64,000 nucleotides of DNA from Odoribacter sp. (GTDB lineage Bacteria; Bacteroidota; Bacteroidia; Bacteroidales; Prolixibacteraceae), in NCBI GenBank assembly GCA_013824715.1, contig PNOH01000020.1, positions 1-64,000 on the forward strand. The letters run 5' to 3'. Position 1 is the first letter of the stretch, and every line of letters begins with the position of its first letter. The translations under genes and the position numbers were made by a program. The notes under the pieces are model-generated. The model was not told where the DNA came from, did no database searches, and saw nothing but the letters and a program-made list of their open reading frames with translations. This document shows, piece by piece, positions 44,890 to 53,377 of this stretch.

Positions 44890-47800
44890 ATGAAAAAAAA
44901 CTGGTTCCATCGGGGCAGTAAGCCTTTGATGGGTGAAATTCTGAGAAAAATGAAAATAACGATCTTCCTGATTTGTATTTCAGTGCTTAGCAGTTTTGCT
45001 ATCGAGAACTATGCACAGTCAACCAAACTGACCCTCGATCTGGAAAATACCTCGATAAGGGGAATTTTAAATAGCATCGAAGGCCAAAGCGAATTTAAGT
45101 TCTTCTACAGCAGTAAGGTTGATGTTGACCGAAAAGCCACTGTTGTTCAAAAGAACAAAAAAGTATTCGACATCCTCGACGAGCTTTTTGATGGGACCGG
45201 GATTAAGTATGAAGTCTATGGTCGGCAGATTGCCTTGCTTGCCGGTGGCGAAAGCTTCGCAAATCCGGAGCAGCTTGTGGCTGAACAACAAAAAACGGTT
45301 TCGGGTACGATAACCGATGCCACTACCGGAGAAGCGCTCGTTGGAGTTACCGTTTATATTCCCAATACGAATACGGGTGTGATCAGCGATGCAAATGGCA
45401 AATTTAGCCTCAATGCCCCGGCTGTAAGTGCCTCTTTGGTTTTCTCGTTTGTAGGATACGTAAAAGCAACAATCGTCTATACCGGGCAGACAACCATTGA
45501 TGTCAAATTAGTTCCGGATGTGGAAGCTCTCGACGAGGTTGTAGTAACCGCTCTGGGGATTAAGAAATCAAGCAAAAGCCTGGGATACGCTACTGCAAAT
45601 GTAAATTCTGACCAGCTTACCGTAAACCGTACCCCGAACCTGATGAATTCCCTTTCAGGAAAAATGGCAGGGGTGAGTATTTCAGGATTAGGCACCGGCC
45701 CGGCCGGAACCTCTAAAATCCGCATCCGTGGCCAATCTTCTATTTCAGGACAAAATAATCCGCTGATCGTTGTCAACGGCGTTCCGATTGATAATACCAA
45801 CTTTGGAACTAATCCGGGAAATGCCGCATCTGACAATTCAATTGGTGTAAGGGGCGGAGGAAATACTTCTGACGGGGGCGACGGGCTTTCGAGCATAAAT
45901 CCTGACGATATAGAAAGTATGACCGTTTTGAAAGGTGCTGCAGCCTCTGCATTGTATGGCTCGCGTGCCAAGGATGGTGTAATCATGATTACCACCAAAA
46001 CAAAGGGAACCCATAAGGGACTTGGCATCACCTATAATATGAATTATACGAACGACGCCCCCATTGATTATACCGACTACCAGTATGTATATGGTCAGGG
46101 CGAAAATGGGGTACGTCCGACTACACCCAACCCTACTTCCGGACAATGGTCGTTTGGCGAAAAATTTGTACCTGGAATGACTCAGGTACTCTACAATAAC
46201 CTTACTGTTCCTTATGAACCACAACGGGGAATCATCAATCAATTTTTCAGGAATGGACAAAACCTGACCAACACCATTTCGCTCTCGACCAGCAGTGACA
46301 AAGGAGGAATGAACCTTTCGATTGCCAACATGAGCAGCGATGGTATTGTGCCGAACAACTCCTATAAAAGAAATACCCTTAACCTTGGGTTCAGCTATAA
46401 CTTAACCGACAAGCTGAGTTTTCAGGGGAACATGAATTACTCTTTCGAGAATAATCAAAATCCGCCAAACATTGCGAATCAGGACAACTCCATACCAACC
46501 GCCCTTTACGCGATGGCCAATTCAATGCCTTTGGATGTACTGAAAGCCAACGCTCACGACGCTTTGGGCAACGAATATGTCTATTCCCGGTTCAGGAATA
46601 GGACCAATCCATATTTCACCTTATCCGACCAGTTTCAAAAAATCCGCCGTGACCGCATGTTTGGCAATATCTCGATGAAATATGATGTTACCAAATGGCT
46701 CTTTGTACAAGGTCGTATCGGGCAGGATTTCTGGTCGCGTGATCAGGAATACAACAACTTTCCAACCGGACAGGCTTCATTGGCGCCAGCTCCGGCAGGT
46801 TTTGTCAATGGTGTTTTCACTCAGGAATCACGAAGGTTCAGGGAAACAAATGCCGACTTCATGATTTCCGGAACAAAAGAATTTGGTGATTTCGAAGTTA
46901 ATGTTACCGCCGGGGGCAACCAGATGAAGAGACGCTCTGACCTGAACAGTGTCCAGGTGACTGACTTCATTGTCCGCGGACTTTACACGGTTCAGAACGG
47001 AAGGTCAAAAGATCCGATATACGATCTTTCCGAACGTGCAGTAAACTCGCTGTATGGTTCTACCCAAATATCCTTTAAGAACTTCCTTTATTTAAACGGA
47101 ACAGTGCGAAACGACTGGTTCTCAACCTTGTCTCCAGCCAACCGGAGCATTTTGTATCCATCGGTTTCGGCCAGCTATATTTTTTCTGAAACTTTTGGCA
47201 CCTTGCCCAAATGGCTGAACTTTGGAAAAATCAGGGCCGCTTTTGCCCAGGTTGGTAGCGATACCGATGTTCCTCCCTATTCAAATTTGTTGTTTTACGG
47301 AGTCAATTCAAATCTAATGGGAAATCCATCAGGCGCTTTGCAACCCGTTGGAGGCGCTTCCGGAAGTACAGTGCCTAATCCCAATTTAAGGCCGATGAGT
47401 ACATCCGAAACAGAGTTAGGCCTTGAAATGAAAATGTTTGATAACCGTTTAAGCCTTGATCTGTCGGTGTATCAGAAGATAACAACCGACCAGATTGTTC
47501 AGGCCCAGATATCCGATGCTTCAGGATTTGTTGACACCCGCATTAACAGCGGTAAAAGCGAAAATAAGGGAATTGAATTGATGGTGAACGTGGTGCCTGT
47601 GAAAACTTCAGATTTCCAATGGGACTTTACTTTCGCCGGAGCTTACAACATTACTAAAGTGTTGAGCCTTCTAACAAATAAACCCGGCGAACGGATCACC
47701 GTAGGAACGCATGTTTTCAATGGTGAAGTCAGGCAAATCGTAGGAGAGGAAATGGGGCAGATCGCCGGTTTTGGTTACAAAAGGGATGCAAGTGGCCAGC

Positions 47801-48387
47801 AAATTTTCGGATCAAACGGAATCCCTCTCCGGACCGCTGATTTAATAAATTATGGAAGTGCATTACCTAAATGGACCGGAGGTTTTACCAATGCTTTCAA
47901 TTACAAAGGCGTTTCATTCTCTTTCCTGATTGACTTTAAATTGGGAAACAAGATGCTTTCAGGAACTAACTTTAATGCCACCCGTCACGGACTGCATAAA
48001 ATGACATTGGTTGGACGGGAAGGCGGAGTTATAGGCAAAGGAGTTGATGCCAATGGAAATGTCAATACGGTTGTTGCCCCGGTACAGGACTATTGGTCTG
48101 TAGTGAGGTCGCTGGCATTGGTTGAACCTGTTGTTTATAACGGCGGTTATTGGAAACTACGTCAAATAACGGTAGGATATGACTTCTCTAAATTTATACC
48201 TTCCAGTTTCCTGATTAAAGGCATGACGCTTAGCCTGACTGCTAACAATGTGCTGATGTTGAAGAAATGGATCGACAATATTGATCCTGAAAGCTTTGGA
48301 TACAGTTCGGATAACCTGATAGGAATGGAATCCCCGGGACTTCCTACCTCCAGGAGCCTGGGTTTCAATTTTAATGTTAAATTTTAA
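44890..48387 (+). CDS. SusC/RagA-family TonB-linked outer-membrane transporter with STN signalling domain
   Basis: A 1165-residue SusC-type transporter. The signal peptide comes after a charged start (M-K-K-N-W). The next parts are an STN domain (about residues 55-110), a CarboxypepD_reg-like domain (about 132-215, GTITDATTGEALVGVTVYI), the TonB-box-like DEVVVTALGIKK, a plug domain (about 225-350, LYGSRAKDGVIMITTK) and a large barrel ending FNFNVKF. The STN domain marks it as a regulator of the ECF/FecR pair just upstream. The frame is open 15 codons before the chosen ATG. It works with the SusD encoded 12 bp downstream to bring an oligomer or small acidic ligand into the periplasm. Confidence 0.96.
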   Translation: MKKNWFHRGSKPLMGEILRKMKITIFLICISVLSSFAIENYAQSTKLTLDLENTSIRGILNSIEGQSEFKFFYSSKVDVDRKATVVQKNKKVFDILDELFDGTGIKYEVYGRQIALLAGGESFANPEQLVAEQQKTVSGTITDATTGEALVGVTVYIPNTNTGVISDANGKFSLNAPAVSASLVFSFVGYVKATIVYTGQTTIDVKLVPDVEALDEVVVTALGIKKSSKSLGYATANVNSDQLTVNRTPNLMNSLSGKMAGVSISGLGTGPAGTSKIRIRGQSSISGQNNPLIVVNGVPIDNTNFGTNPGNAASDNSIGVRGGGNTSDGGDGLSSINPDDIESMTVLKGAAASALYGSRAKDGVIMITTKTKGTHKGLGITYNMNYTNDAPIDYTDYQYVYGQGENGVRPTTPNPTSGQWSFGEKFVPGMTQVLYNNLTVPYEPQRGIINQFFRNGQNLTNTISLSTSSDKGGMNLSIANMSSDGIVPNNSYKRNTLNLGFSYNLTDKLSFQGNMNYSFENNQNPPNIANQDNSIPTALYAMANSMPLDVLKANAHDALGNEYVYSRFRNRTNPYFTLSDQFQKIRRDRMFGNISMKYDVTKWLFVQGRIGQDFWSRDQEYNNFPTGQASLAPAPAGFVNGVFTQESRRFRETNADFMISGTKEFGDFEVNVTAGGNQMKRRSDLNSVQVTDFIVRGLYTVQNGRSKDPIYDLSERAVNSLYGSTQISFKNFLYLNGTVRNDWFSTLSPANRSILYPSVSASYIFSETFGTLPKWLNFGKIRAAFAQVGSDTDVPPYSNLLFYGVNSNLMGNPSGALQPVGGASGSTVPNPNLRPMSTSETELGLEMKMFDNRLSLDLSVYQKITTDQIVQAQISDASGFVDTRINSGKSENKGIELMVNVVPVKTSDFQWDFTFAGAYNITKVLSLLTNKPGERITVGTHVFNGEVRQIVGEEMGQIAGFGYKRDASGQQIFGSNGIPLRTADLINYGSALPKWTGGFTNAFNYKGVSFSFLIDFKLGNKMLSGTNFNATRHGLHKMTLVGREGGVIGKGVDANGNVNTVVAPVQDYWSVVRSLALVEPVVYNGGYWKLRQITVGYDFSKFIPSSFLIKGMTLSLTANNVLMLKKWIDNIDPESFGYSSDNLIGMESPGLPTSRSLGFNFNVKF

Positions 48388-48399
48388 TACGACCGAAAC

Positions 48400-49911
48400 A
48401 TGAAAAAGATAGTTAACCTTTGTGTACTGGCGCTGTTTCTTACAATGATCACTTCCTGCGAAGAAGGCTTCGACGAATTGAATAAGAGTAAAACCAGTGC
48501 CACCGGAATTGACCCTGCATTTATTTTAAACAATGCAGTCATTAACTCCTCAGTTGTAACTCTGATTTATGAGATTGGAATTGTCCAGCAAATTATTTCA
48601 CCCAATTCGGGCGTATTGACCGGTGCAAACTTCAATCAGGACAACCGTGCCACTACTGATGATAACTGGCAAAGCTATTACCGGAATGTGATTAAACACA
48701 CCAAAGATATCATTGCACGCACCAAAGACGACCCTGCCAGAAGCAACATGATGAACATGGCCAGGATATTGCAGGCTTACGCATTTTTAATACTGACCGA
48801 TACCTATGGAGATATTCCATATACCGATGGTGGCGTGGGGTATTATTCGCAGGTATTTTTTCCCAAATATGAGACACAACAGTCCATCTATCCGAAAATA
48901 ATTAAGGAACTGAGTGAAGCGTCCGCTGCACTTAACGCCTCCGGAAAGATAGAAACAGCGGATGTTTTATTTGGAGGGGATGTAGCCAAATGGAAAAAAT
49001 TCGGGTATTCGTTAATGCTTCGGGCAGGTATGAGATTAAGCGCGGTTGATGCAGCTCAGGCCCAGTCAGTAGTAAGCGCCGCTTTTACTGGCGGTGTCAT
49101 TACTTCGAATGCAGACAATGCCTTTGTCAGACATGACGCCAACTATAGAAATCCAATCAGCAATACACTGAATTCTACCGAGGCTGCCAATTATTATCTG
49201 ACCAAGCCATTTGTTGACGAGCTCAAAAACACCAGCGATCCACGGCTTGTTTCCATTGCTGTTCGTTATAAAGGCGCTACATCCGGAACAGCCCAGGTTC
49301 CTGCGGCTGCAAGCATCGTAGCTGCCGATCAAATTGGATTGCCAATGGGAAAGGATAATACTACCGCAACCGTTGCGGCCAAAGCTGATGGCTTAGTCAG
49401 TTTTTATGAATACAGCCAGGTTGACCGTAATCGCATGGCAAAATTAACTGCCCCGATGCTAATGGTAACAGCCAGTCAAACAAACCTTCTACTTGCTGAG
49501 GCTCGTTTTAGGGGGTGGATTACATCAGGAACAGCCGCACAATATTTTGCCGATGGTATAAAAGCCAACATGGATCAAATGGCCTCATTTGATGCAAAAT
49601 GTGCGGTTCTCGCCGCCGACAGGGATGTTTATCTTGCAGCCAATCCACTCAACGCAGGAACTGAATTAAAACAAATTAACACCCAATACTGGATTTCCTC
49701 TTTTCTGAACGGGCAGGAAGCTTTTGCCAATTACAGGCGTAGCGGATTTCCTGATTTGGCGCCAAATCCATATCCCGGAAAGGAAGTGGCATTCATTAAC
49801 AGGCTTACCTATCCCAATTCAGAGATTTCGGTGAATACGGTAAATGTGAATGCAGCGATTGCCATCATGGGACCAGATAATCTGGGAACCAAAGTATGGT
49901 GGGATAAATAA
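48400..49911 (+). CDS. SusD/RagB-family ligand-binding lipoprotein (SusD_2 type)
   Basis: A 503-residue surface lipoprotein: signal ending ALFLTMITSC, then the SusD_2 start FDELNKSKTSATGIDPAFILNNA (in parts) and the TPR-like helical fold of the family. The lid function over SusC is established for the family. Being SusD_2 rather than the classical starch type says little about the ligand. It is the last gene before a strong terminator. Confidence 0.94.
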   Translation: MKKIVNLCVLALFLTMITSCEEGFDELNKSKTSATGIDPAFILNNAVINSSVVTLIYEIGIVQQIISPNSGVLTGANFNQDNRATTDDNWQSYYRNVIKHTKDIIARTKDDPARSNMMNMARILQAYAFLILTDTYGDIPYTDGGVGYYSQVFFPKYETQQSIYPKIIKELSEASAALNASGKIETADVLFGGDVAKWKKFGYSLMLRAGMRLSAVDAAQAQSVVSAAFTGGVITSNADNAFVRHDANYRNPISNTLNSTEAANYYLTKPFVDELKNTSDPRLVSIAVRYKGATSGTAQVPAAASIVAADQIGLPMGKDNTTATVAAKADGLVSFYEYSQVDRNRMAKLTAPMLMVTASQTNLLLAEARFRGWITSGTAAQYFADGIKANMDQMASFDAKCAVLAADRDVYLAANPLNAGTELKQINTQYWISSFLNGQEAFANYRRSGFPDLAPNPYPGKEVAFINRLTYPNSEISVNTVNVNAAIAIMGPDNLGTKVWWDK

Positions 49912-49924
49912 ATCTGACAAGGAT

Positions 49925-49954
49925 AGTACCCGGGAAACCGGGTACTAATTTTTT
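49925..49954 (+). terminator. Rho-independent terminator of the susC-susD operon
   Basis: AGTACCCGG and CCGGGTACT form a perfect 9-bp stem with a GAAA tetraloop, followed by TAA and six Ts. It lies 14 bp after the susD stop codon. Confidence 0.9.
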
Positions 49955-49982
49955 GAAAATTCTTGGAGACTGATATTTTTCT

Positions 49983-50101
49983 GTTCCGTTAGGAACTAAA
50001 GGTCGGTAGAATTAAAGAAAACATACATGTCTTTTGTCCCGTACGGGACAATCCATCGCTCTATATCGACATTTCTACCGACAGATTTTCCCTACAGGAA
50101 A
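49983..50101. repeat. Structured palindromic repeat between susD and the catabolic cluster
   Basis: Three short palindromes stand in a row: GTTCCgttaGGAAC (49983-49996), the perfect 18-mer TTGTCCCGTACGGGACAA (50034-50051) and TTTCCctacaGGAAA (50087-50101). The middle one is enclosed by a longer inverted repeat, GTCGGTAGA (50002-50010) with TCTACCGAC (50074-50082). It resembles multi-copy intergenic elements of Bacteroidota, but copy number cannot be judged here. Confidence 0.75.
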
Positions 50102-50155
50102 TTTTAAACAGTTTCTTTATTTACTGTCGAAACGACAAAATTAACTGCATTGAAC

Positions 50156-51100
50156 ATGAAAATTATTTTACCATTAATTCTTTCCTTTTTTTTACTGACC
50201 TCGTTTAGTCAGGCGCAACAAATTTCAAAAGAAGAACTTCTTTTTCTCACTCCTGAATGGAAGGGTGAGCGTTTTCCTGATGGCCGTCCGAAAGTACCGG
50301 ATGAAATTCTTAAACGGATGAAATTAGTCACCCTCGAAGAAGCATGGGCGGTGTTGAAGGGGGCAAACTATAAACACGCTTACGACGATGGCTGGATGTG
50401 CATCAACCCCGACAGCGTACTCGTCGGCAGGGCGCTTACAGCGACTTTTATGCCTGGCAGGCCCGATGTACAACGGGCAATTGACAAAAAAGGGCACGAA
50501 AAGGACGGACGGATTAAATCACAAAATTCGTGGCCCATTGATATGCTGGTAAAGGGCGATGTTTATGTGGTGGATCAGTTTGGAGCCCACGAAGACGGCC
50601 CGACCGTTGGCGACAACCTGGGTAATTCAATCTTTGCCAAAACCGGGAACGGCATTGTGTATGACGGAGCTGTTCGCGACATCAATGGCTTGAAGGAATT
50701 GGGTTCGTTCACTTCGTTTATCCGAAGTTACCATCCCTCTCACCACTTAAACGATCCCGCCGGAGAATTAAATACTACACTGATAGGCATCAACAAACCA
50801 ACCCGCATCGGGAAGGCAATGGTGCTTCCGGGAGATGTTGTTTTAGGCAGGGACGGCGGAGTAATCTTCATTCCACCTCACTTAGCCGAGCAGGTTGTTA
50901 AAACATCCGAGATAGTCAGGCTTCGCGACATGTTCGGGCATGAGCGCCTACGGGAGCAAAAATATACACCCGGGCAGATTGATTCCCGTTGGTCCGATGA
51001 AATTGAAAAGGATTTTTCAAACTGGCTCAACGATCACATCAACGAATTACCGGTTCCGAAAGAACAAATAAAGGAATTGCTAAAAACACGAACATGGTAA
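50156..51100 (+). CDS. Exported RraA/HMG-aldolase-fold protein 1
   Basis: A 314-residue protein: Sec signal peptide (IILPLILSFFLLTSFSQAQ) and an RraA-fold domain. The aldolase motif is intact: GDNLGNSIFAK, then D-G-A-V-R-D, supplying the Arg-Asp pair that HMG/CHA aldolases use for substrate and metal binding, which the RNase regulator RraA lacks. PGDVVLGRDGGVIFIP follows. Such enzymes split 4-hydroxy-2-oxo acids to pyruvate and an aldehyde or acid. A C-terminal extension (MFGHERLREQKY to the end) is longer than usual. It shares a LTPEWKGERF start with the paralogue at 52433. Substrate unknown. Confidence 0.85.
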   Translation: MKIILPLILSFFLLTSFSQAQQISKEELLFLTPEWKGERFPDGRPKVPDEILKRMKLVTLEEAWAVLKGANYKHAYDDGWMCINPDSVLVGRALTATFMPGRPDVQRAIDKKGHEKDGRIKSQNSWPIDMLVKGDVYVVDQFGAHEDGPTVGDNLGNSIFAKTGNGIVYDGAVRDINGLKELGSFTSFIRSYHPSHHLNDPAGELNTTLIGINKPTRIGKAMVLPGDVVLGRDGGVIFIPPHLAEQVVKTSEIVRLRDMFGHERLREQKYTPGQIDSRWSDEIEKDFSNWLNDHINELPVPKEQIKELLKTRTW

Positions 51101-51124
51101 ATTAACCTAAACCAATTCAACCAA

Positions 51125-52402
51125 ATGACAAATTCAAGACGAAGCTTTCTGACCAAAAGTGCAATTACCGCTGCATTAGGATTTACCTCCTTTTCTGATT
51201 TCGGAATGGGTCTGGAAAAAGCGGTGGAAAATACTCCTTTATCTTCAAGTCCGAGTGATTTGAAAATAACAGATATAAAATGTGGCTACATTCGTAACGG
51301 ACACAGCCTGTTTGTTAAAATACACACCAATCAGGGAATATGGGGCTGTGGCGAAGGCGTTGATGCGACTCCCGGAACCTATCATTTGGTGAAAATGTTT
51401 GGTGAAAGGATCAAAGGAAAAAGCCCGCTCAATGTTCACCGTCTCTTTGAAGATATCCGCAAATCGGGATTTTTCGAAGGCGCGCAATCGGGCATGTATG
51501 TGGCGGTACTTTCTGCTGTGGAAAGCGCTTTGTGGGACCTTACCGGAAAGGCATTGGGCTTACCAGTTTACCAGCTTCTGGGCGGAAAATTCAGGGATAA
51601 AATCCGGGTTTATTGCGATACAGCTCTTTACCGTGCAGATTCACCGACTCCTGACAAGTTTGCGGAATCGGCAATGAGGGCGGTTAATATGGGCTTCAAT
51701 GCCGTTAAGTTTGATGTTGATGAAGCGAATGACCCCAACAAGTATGATACCTATAACTGGACCGCCAGTCCGGCTGAGTTGGACCGGATGTATAACCAGA
51801 TTGCGGCAGTTCGAAAAGCCGTTGGCCCCAAGATTGATATTTGTGTGGATATGCACGGCCGTTACGATGCGGTAACCGGACATCAGGCAGCCAAACGGTT
51901 TGAACCTTTAAACCTGATGTGGCTGGAAGAGCCCATTCCCGCGGAAAACGTGGAAGCGTATCTCGACATCAAAACCTCGACAAGCACACCAATCTGTGCC
52001 GGGGAAAATGTTTATCTCGCCCACGGATTCAGGCGAATGCTCGAAATTGGGGCGGTTGATATTATTATGCCCGATTTGCAAAAGGCGGGCGGTTTAGGCG
52101 AAGGCCAGCGAATGGCCAACCTTGCCAATCTGTACTATGTTCCTTTCGCGCCCCACATGGTGGCATCTTATTTGGGCGCAATGGGCTCCTGTCATGTCTG
52201 TGCTTCAGTACCGAACTTCATGATCCTGGAGTGGCAAATCTACTTTCATACCGATCCGATGTTCAAAGAAATAGTCACTTTCGATGGACCAATGGTAACC
52301 GATGGGTTCATAAAACTGTCTGAAAAACCAGGTGTTGGAGTTGAAATTAATGAAGAAGGAATGCGCAAATATGCGACTCCAGGAGTTCCGTTTTTTGTGT
52401 AA
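51125..52402 (+). CDS. Exported enolase-superfamily dehydratase 1 (galactonate-dehydratase-like)
   Basis: A 425-residue mandelate-racemase/muconate-lactonizing-type enzyme. A Tat-like signal (SRRSFLTKSAITAALGF) precedes the two-domain enolase fold. Metal ligands are D242 (VDMHGRY), E268 (WLEEP) and E294 (CAGEN), and the base H344 is in FAPHMVAS. The D-x-H-G-R motif with H244 is like that of D-galactonate dehydratase, so dehydration of a sugar acid to a 2-keto-3-deoxy acid is the best guess. A usual KxK base pair is replaced by VKFDVD. Predicted to act in the periplasm. Confidence 0.87.
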   Translation: MTNSRRSFLTKSAITAALGFTSFSDFGMGLEKAVENTPLSSSPSDLKITDIKCGYIRNGHSLFVKIHTNQGIWGCGEGVDATPGTYHLVKMFGERIKGKSPLNVHRLFEDIRKSGFFEGAQSGMYVAVLSAVESALWDLTGKALGLPVYQLLGGKFRDKIRVYCDTALYRADSPTPDKFAESAMRAVNMGFNAVKFDVDEANDPNKYDTYNWTASPAELDRMYNQIAAVRKAVGPKIDICVDMHGRYDAVTGHQAAKRFEPLNLMWLEEPIPAENVEAYLDIKTSTSTPICAGENVYLAHGFRRMLEIGAVDIIMPDLQKAGGLGEGQRMANLANLYYVPFAPHMVASYLGAMGSCHVCASVPNFMILEWQIYFHTDPMFKEIVTFDGPMVTDGFIKLSEKPGVGVEINEEGMRKYATPGVPFFV

Positions 52403-52432
52403 TAAATTCATAACTACTTAAATTTTTATATC

Positions 52433-53365
52433 ATGATCAAAAAAGGAATACTTATCTCAGCAATTTTTCTGGGAAGTTTTATGGCCAATGCCCAACGCGT
52501 GGGTTCATCCCCCGAATACATTAAAGCTTTAACTCCGGAATGGAAGGGAGAGCGTTTTGCTGACGGAAGGCCAAAAGTACCAGATGCAATTCTCGAAAGA
52601 TTAAAGAATATTTCCATCGAAGAGGCATGGGGCGTATTGCGCAACAAAGGCTTCCAAAACCAGTACGAAGGCGACTGGACGATCATTAATCCTGAAGAAG
52701 CAATGACCGGAAGGGTGGTTACTGCCCAGTACATGCCTCTCAGGCCCGACCTTGAAAAACAGGTAAAAGAACAGGGTAAAATTGAAAACAGGGCTCAGAA
52801 GGGCGGAACCAACTCCTGGCCAATTGATGTGCTCACAACCGGAGATGTTTATGTGGCCGACAGCTACGGCAAAATAGCCGATGGAACGCTAATCGGCGAT
52901 AACCTGGGAAATTCAATTTATGCCAAATCACAAAGAGGTGTAATCTTTTATGGTTCTGTCAGGGATCAGGAAGGTCTGGAGGAAATCAAAGGTTTTAACG
53001 GATGGATCAAAGGAGCCGATCCATCATACATTATGCAGATGATGCTCACTTCCATCAACGCGCCAATCCGGGTTGGACGTGCCACCGTGCTGCCGGGCGA
53101 TGTAGTTCTGGCAAAAAAATTTGGAGTCATTTTTATTCCCGCTTATCTTGTCGAAGATTTGGTATTGACTTCCGAAGTAACAGCACTTCGTGACGAGTTC
53201 GGGCATCTGCGCCTGAGGGAAAAGAAATATCTGGCCGGAGAAATTGACAGCGAATGGTCCGAAGAAATCAAAAAAGACTTCCTGAACTGGCTGAATAATT
53301 ACCCCGGAAAATTGCCGATGTCTAGAACAGAATTGGACAATTATCTGAAAGAAAGGAATTACTAA
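52433..53365 (+). CDS. Exported RraA/HMG-aldolase-fold protein 2
   Basis: A 310-residue paralogue of the gene at 50156, with a Sec signal (GILISAIFLGSFMANAQ). It keeps LTPEWKGERFADGRPKVPD, GDNLGNSIYAK, the R-D pair (GSVRDQEG), PGDVVLAKKFGVIFIP and the extended C-terminus. It differs near the mouth of the site (FNGWIKGADPSYIMQM), where the other has extra His residues (RSYHPSHHLNDP), so the two may cleave different compounds. It begins the second of two RraA plus enolase-superfamily modules. Confidence 0.85.
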   Translation: MIKKGILISAIFLGSFMANAQRVGSSPEYIKALTPEWKGERFADGRPKVPDAILERLKNISIEEAWGVLRNKGFQNQYEGDWTIINPEEAMTGRVVTAQYMPLRPDLEKQVKEQGKIENRAQKGGTNSWPIDVLTTGDVYVADSYGKIADGTLIGDNLGNSIYAKSQRGVIFYGSVRDQEGLEEIKGFNGWIKGADPSYIMQMMLTSINAPIRVGRATVLPGDVVLAKKFGVIFIPAYLVEDLVLTSEVTALRDEFGHLRLREKKYLAGEIDSEWSEEIKKDFLNWLNNYPGKLPMSRTELDNYLKERNY

Positions 53366-53377
53366 AACTTATAAACG

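Noticed and set aside
50034-50051. Transcription terminator for the susD operon
   Set aside because: The perfect palindrome has no T-run. The GAAA-loop hairpin at 49925-49954 is the clear terminator.
50156-51100. RNase E activity regulator RraA or menaquinone methyltransferase
   Set aside because: The protein has a signal peptide and keeps the aldolase Arg-Asp pair, neither of which suits a cytoplasmic RNase regulator. There is no SAM-binding motif.
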